A program made the translations under genes and the position numbers. The notes beneath the pieces were generated by a model that saw only the letters and a list, made by a program, of their open reading frames with translations, searched no databases and was not told the origin of the DNA. This document shows, in pieces, positions 6,575 through 8,138 of a stretch of DNA of 8,138 nucleotides. The stretch comes from Treponema sp. (GTDB taxonomy: Bacteria; Spirochaetota; Spirochaetia; Treponematales; Breznakiellaceae), in the NCBI GenBank assembly GCA_031257595.1, contig JAIROH010000001.1, forward strand, positions 1 through 8,138. Reading direction: 5' to 3'. Every line of letters begins with the position of its first letter. Within the stretch, counting starts at the first letter, position 1.

Positions 6575-6603
6575 TTGCCTTTTGTTTTTGTCAAAACTAT
6601 AAG
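6575..6603 (+). promoter_or_regulatory. Candidate promoter of the STAND/LuxR regulator leader
   Basis: TTGCCT (6575-6580, 4 of 6) and TATAAG (6598-6603, 5 of 6) are separated by exactly 17 bp. The DNA becomes AT-rich here. The spacer contains TTTTG-T-CAAAA (6586-6596), a 5-1-5 palindrome and part of the outer end of the large inverted repeat. Predicted start is about 6610, giving a leader of about 370 nt. A weaker overlapping pair, TTGAAT (6620-6625) with TGTATT (6643-6648), is also 17 bp apart. Confidence 0.45.
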
Positions 6604-6606
6604 AGT

Positions 6607-6618
6607 AGACATTTGTCT
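6607..6618. promoter_or_regulatory. Operator-like palindrome at the predicted start site
   Basis: AGACA-TT-TGTCT has perfect 5-bp arms and lies 4 bp after the candidate -10 box, a classic repressor position. The bound protein is unknown. Confidence 0.35.
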
Positions 6619-6645
6619 GTTGAATACGGTCTATATGTGATCTGT

Positions 6646-6660
6646 ATTTTGTCAGAAAAC
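6646..6660 (-). repeat. Third copy of the palindrome's terminal motif
   Basis: ATTTTGTCAGAAAAC is the reverse complement of 6261-6275 (GTGTTCTGACAAAAT) at 14 of 15 positions, a closer match than the copy at 6581-6597. It may mark the true right end of the element (6261-6660, about 400 bp), or all three may be copies of one protein-binding site. Confidence 0.5.
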
Positions 6661-6662
6661 CG

Positions 6663-6690
6663 CCTAAGATTAAAGAAGTATTACCTAAGA
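6663..6690 (+). repeat. Direct repeat CCTAAGA x2, 21 bp apart
   Basis: CCTAAGA occurs at 6663-6669 and 6684-6690, two helical turns apart. The second copy runs into an AAGGAGG Shine-Dalgarno-like sequence (6690-6696) that has no start codon at a usable distance. GCCTAA at 6662-6667 is also complementary to TTAGGC at 6721-6726. Confidence 0.35.
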
Positions 6691-6691
6691 A

Positions 6692-6722
6692 GGAGGCAGA
6701 CAGGCCCCCCGACAAATTTTTT
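6692..6722 (+). terminator. Possible attenuator-type hairpin with T6 in the leader
   Basis: GGAGGC (6692-6697) can pair with GCCCCC (6704-6709) with one A-C mismatch and a 6-nt loop. TTTTTT (6717-6722) follows after seven nucleotides. The gap is longer than in canonical terminators, so this is weak, but its place in the leader would suit premature termination. Confidence 0.2.
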
Positions 6723-6743
6723 AGGCATCTTTTGGATTCGCAA

Positions 6744-6837
6744 GCGGGTCCATACCCAAGAACCCGCCTTTCGGCGGGGGAGCCTCTGGGGCGATTTGAA
6801 CCCGGCAAGGATTTGTTTGTTGGGGGTATGGACACGC
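6744..6837. repeat. 94-nt inverted-repeat element with nested tetraloop hairpin
   Basis: GCGGGTCCATACCC (6744-6757) is complementary to GGGTATGGACACGC (6824-6837) at 13 of 14 positions. Inside it, CCCGCC-TTTC-GGCGGG (6763-6778) is a strong 6-bp hairpin; read from the minus strand its loop is a GAAA tetraloop. No target-site duplication is visible at the edges. It could be a small mobile-type palindrome or a structured leader domain. Confidence 0.6.
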
Positions 6838-6855
6838 ATAATATCCATACCTTGC
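6744..6855 (+). promoter_or_regulatory. Mutually exclusive stems, riboswitch- or attenuator-like leader
   Basis: GGTATGGA (6825-6832) can pair upstream with 6748-6757 (GTCCATACCC, 10 bp) or downstream with TCCATACC (6844-6851, 8 bp, 11-nt loop). GCGGGT (6744-6749) can likewise pair with ACCCGC (6762-6767), whose CCCGCC otherwise pairs with GGCGGG (6773-6778). GCAAGG (6805-6810) can pair with CCTTGC (6850-6855). Such switching is typical of regulatory leaders, but no known riboswitch class is recognised. Confidence 0.35.
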
Positions 6856-6868
6856 AGAACGACGATAC

Positions 6869-6888
6869 CCCGCCGCTCTGCGGCAGGG
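6869..6888 (+). other. Strong hairpin in the regulator leader
   Basis: CCCGCCGC (6869-6876) pairs with GCGGC-A-GGG (6880-6888): eight G-C pairs, one bulged A and a TCT loop. The downstream sequence (AGAGTCATTTTCG) has only four Ts after a gap, so it is a poor terminator. It may be a structural leader element. Confidence 0.4.
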
Positions 6889-6927
6889 AGAGTCATTTTC
6901 GAAATAGTTAAACTTTGAATTGCCGCC

Positions 6928-6957
6928 GCCCTGCTTCTTTGCTGGACAAAGCGGGGC
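6928..6957 (+). other. Hairpin just upstream of the regulator start
   Basis: CTTTG-CTGGA-CAAAG (6937-6951) is extended across an internal loop by GCCC (6928-6931) pairing with GGGC (6954-6957). It ends 20 nt before the ATG at 6978, leaving the start region single-stranded and A/T-rich, which could aid initiation without a Shine-Dalgarno. Confidence 0.35.
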
Positions 6958-6977
6958 AAATATCATACCATAACATC

Positions 6978-8138
6978 ATGTCCGCGTATCCAGTAAACCA
7001 GCGTTTTCTGGAACGGCCCCGGGTGGACCGAATCCTGGAAAAAGCCCTGCAAAGCCACGTTGTCACCGTCGTAGCCGGGGAAGGCAGCGGCAAAACCCTT
7101 GCGGTAAACTCTTTTCTTCAAAAGAAAAACCTGCCGATTATCTGGGTGCAGATTTCCGAACGGGACAATCTGGGCTGGCGGTTTTGGGAAAACTATACCG
7201 GAGAGGTGACCCACGTCAACCCGGAGGCGGCGAAAATGTTTGCCGACATAGGATTTCCGGAATCGGACCGGCAGTTCGACCGGTATCAGAATTTTATGAA
7301 ACGCATACTTGTGGGCAAAGAACGCTATATAATCGTCTTTGACGATTTTCACCTGCTTACCAATCCTTCGGTCCTGCTGCATCTGGAACGGGCTTTGGTA
7401 CCGCCGGTCTCAACAGACACGATCGTCTTTATTTCCCGTATGGAACCGGCGATAAACCTTATGCACCTTCTCGCGAAAGGGTTTCTTGTCCAGGTTACCG
7501 CCGACGATCTCCTGTTTACTATGGAAGAAACGGAAGATTTTTTCCGCCTCCACGATGTCTCTCTTGAAAAAGCGGAGCTTGACCGGATCTTCCAGGAAAC
7601 CGAAGGCTGGGCTCTGGCCCTGAGCCTTATCCTCCAGGGAATAAAAGCGAATTACGGCGAACGCAGATGGGACCAGGTGATACAACCTGTCAGGAAGATG
7701 GAAGAGAATATTTTTTCCACGATGGAAGCGGAACTGCAGAAATTCCTTGTTAAACTTTCCCTTATCGAACGCTGGCCCCGGAATCTTCTGGAACGCCTTG
7801 ATCCCGGGGGAAAAAACATCACCGCGATGGAAAAATTCAGTTCGGTGATCCGCTTTGACGCGTATCTCCACGGTTTCAGGATACATCACCTTTTTCTGGA
7901 GTTTCTCCGGGAAAAGCAGCAATACCTGTCGCGGGATGAAATCAGGGAGGTATACGACAAAGACGCCCGGTGGTGTCTTGAACACAACCTTCCCATCGAC
8001 GCCGCGGTAAATTATGAACGCGCCGAAGATTTTGAGGGGCTTATCCGGCTTGTCGAATCCCTTCCCCGCATGCTGCCCCGGCCGATGGCGTCCTTCTTTC
8101 TGGAAATTGTCGAACGGCTTACGGCCAAAAAAGATTCG
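6978..8138 (+). CDS. MalT-like STAND ATPase / LuxR-family transcriptional regulator (3' truncated by window)
   Basis: 387 codons with no stop to the right edge. It matches the N-terminal half of large MalT-type regulators (normally about 800-900 residues), which bind a small inducer, hydrolyse ATP, oligomerise and activate transcription through a C-terminal LuxR helix-turn-helix. Visible features: Walker A 'AGEGSGKT' (33-40), Walker B 'YIIVFDDFH' (117-125), the 'ISR' sensor motif (152-154) with a downstream Pro (157), 'VTADDLLFTMEE' (173-184) matching the family's L-x-F-T-x-E-E segment, and 'TEGW' (208-211) with a following helical stretch. A winged/helical domain follows, including 'FRIHHLFLEFL' (300-310), and TPR-like helices start near 325. 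The LuxR DNA-binding domain should lie beyond the window. The start is ATG 6978; an in-frame stop is at 6909 and only TTG codons (6915, 6939) lie between. There is no Shine-Dalgarno. TATCAT at 6961-6966 might allow a very short leader. The partner ligand is unknown. Confidence 0.9.
   Translation, partial: MSAYPVNQRFLERPRVDRILEKALQSHVVTVVAGEGSGKTLAVNSFLQKKNLPIIWVQISERDNLGWRFWENYTGEVTHVNPEAAKMFADIGFPESDRQFDRYQNFMKRILVGKERYIIVFDDFHLLTNPSVLLHLERALVPPVSTDTIVFISRMEPAINLMHLLAKGFLVQVTADDLLFTMEETEDFFRLHDVSLEKAELDRIFQETEGWALALSLILQGIKANYGERRWDQVIQPVRKMEENIFSTMEAELQKFLVKLSLIERWPRNLLERLDPGGKNITAMEKFSSVIRFDAYLHGFRIHHLFLEFLREKQQYLSRDEIREVYDKDARWCLEHNLPIDAAVNYERAEDFEGLIRLVESLPRMLPRPMASFFLEIVERLTAKKDS

Larger units (their letters stand above)
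6263..6597. repeat. Long imperfect palindrome (foldback element or giant hairpin), ~335 bp
   Basis: Two arms (6263-6432 and 6437-6597) are complementary in nested, colinear blocks around one centre near 6434. 6263-6279 pairs with 6581-6597 (15 of 17). 6294-6303 pairs with 6558-6567 (CAAAACCCAC, 10 of 10). 6326-6333 pairs with 6535-6542 (ACATGCGC). 6349-6361 pairs with 6502-6514 (GCCGGACGCCTTT, 13 of 13). 6377-6390 pairs with 6476-6488 (GGCGGCGG and AAAGC, one bulge). 6406-6414 pairs with 6455-6462 (CCGA, CATC, one bulge). 6428-6432 pairs with 6437-6441 at the apex. Intervening segments match partially with small indels. The order and shared centre make chance very unlikely. No transposase or credible coding frame lies inside. 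It begins immediately after the helicase stop. It could be a non-autonomous foldback/MITE-like element, two inverted copies of a dispersed repeat, or a structured 3'UTR/ncRNA. Confidence 0.8.

Noticed and set aside
6690..6696. AAGGAGG as the ribosome-binding site of a small gene
   Set aside because: No ATG, GTG or TTG lies at a usable distance downstream.
6790..6812. tRNA T-arm remnant (TTCAAAT on the minus strand)
   Set aside because: The flanking 5-bp stem does not pair, and no acceptor, D or anticodon arm is present.
6410..6966. Overlapping small frames on both strands in the 6262-6977 gap
   Set aside because: They run through palindromes and promoter-like DNA, overlap each other, and lack ribosome-binding sites and recognisable domains; the palindromic arms explain their similarity to each other.
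7410..7985. 191-codon minus-strand frame inside the STAND gene
   Set aside because: Antisense shadow of a plus-strand frame with Walker A, Walker B, SR and TEGW motifs.

Overview
The window is a moderately GC-rich bacterial chromosome segment with long reading frames and mostly short gaps. Gene content fits a spirochaete, most likely a Treponema of the termite-gut type. The basis is a MalT-like STAND/LuxR regulator (a family strongly expanded in those treponemes), a PadR + HAAS-type membrane protein pair, and a large secreted-looking beta-propeller/HEAT protein. This placement is inference from gene types; there is no rRNA or marker gene here to confirm it.

Layout. 1-1695 (+) is the 3' part of a PQQ-like beta-propeller protein with a C-terminal HEAT-like domain; its start lies upstream of the window. 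It converges, with a 23-bp gap, on a DusB-type tRNA-dihydrouridine synthase (1719-2780, -). A divergent intergenic region of about 200 bp holds a perfect TTGACA-17-TATAAT promoter and operator-like repeats. It drives a two-gene operon with a 4-bp ATGA overlap: a PadR-family repressor (2983-3435) and a six-helix HAAS-type membrane protein (3432-4406). After 88 bp comes a DEAD-box RNA helicase with a long RG-rich tail (4495-6261). A 716-bp non-coding stretch follows (6262-6977). Then a MalT-like ATPase/LuxR regulator starts at 6978 and runs off the right edge.

The notable part is 6262-6977. It is not simply empty. From the helicase stop codon to about 6597 it is one long imperfect palindrome: colinear complementary blocks are nested around an apical hairpin centred near 6434, and the apex is followed by T5. 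This could be a foldback/MITE-like element, a giant 3'UTR hairpin, or both. Just downstream are a candidate promoter (TTGCCT-17-TATAAG) with palindromes in its spacer and at its predicted start site. A leader of about 370 nt follows, in which a GTCCATACCC sequence and two partners can form mutually exclusive stems before the regulator gene.

Functional links. The helicase and Dus are housekeeping RNA-metabolism genes. The PadR/HAAS pair is a self-contained repressor-membrane protein module. The STAND regulator probably senses a small ligand and activates transcription. No CRISPR array, tRNA, rRNA, insertion sequence or phage gene is visible.
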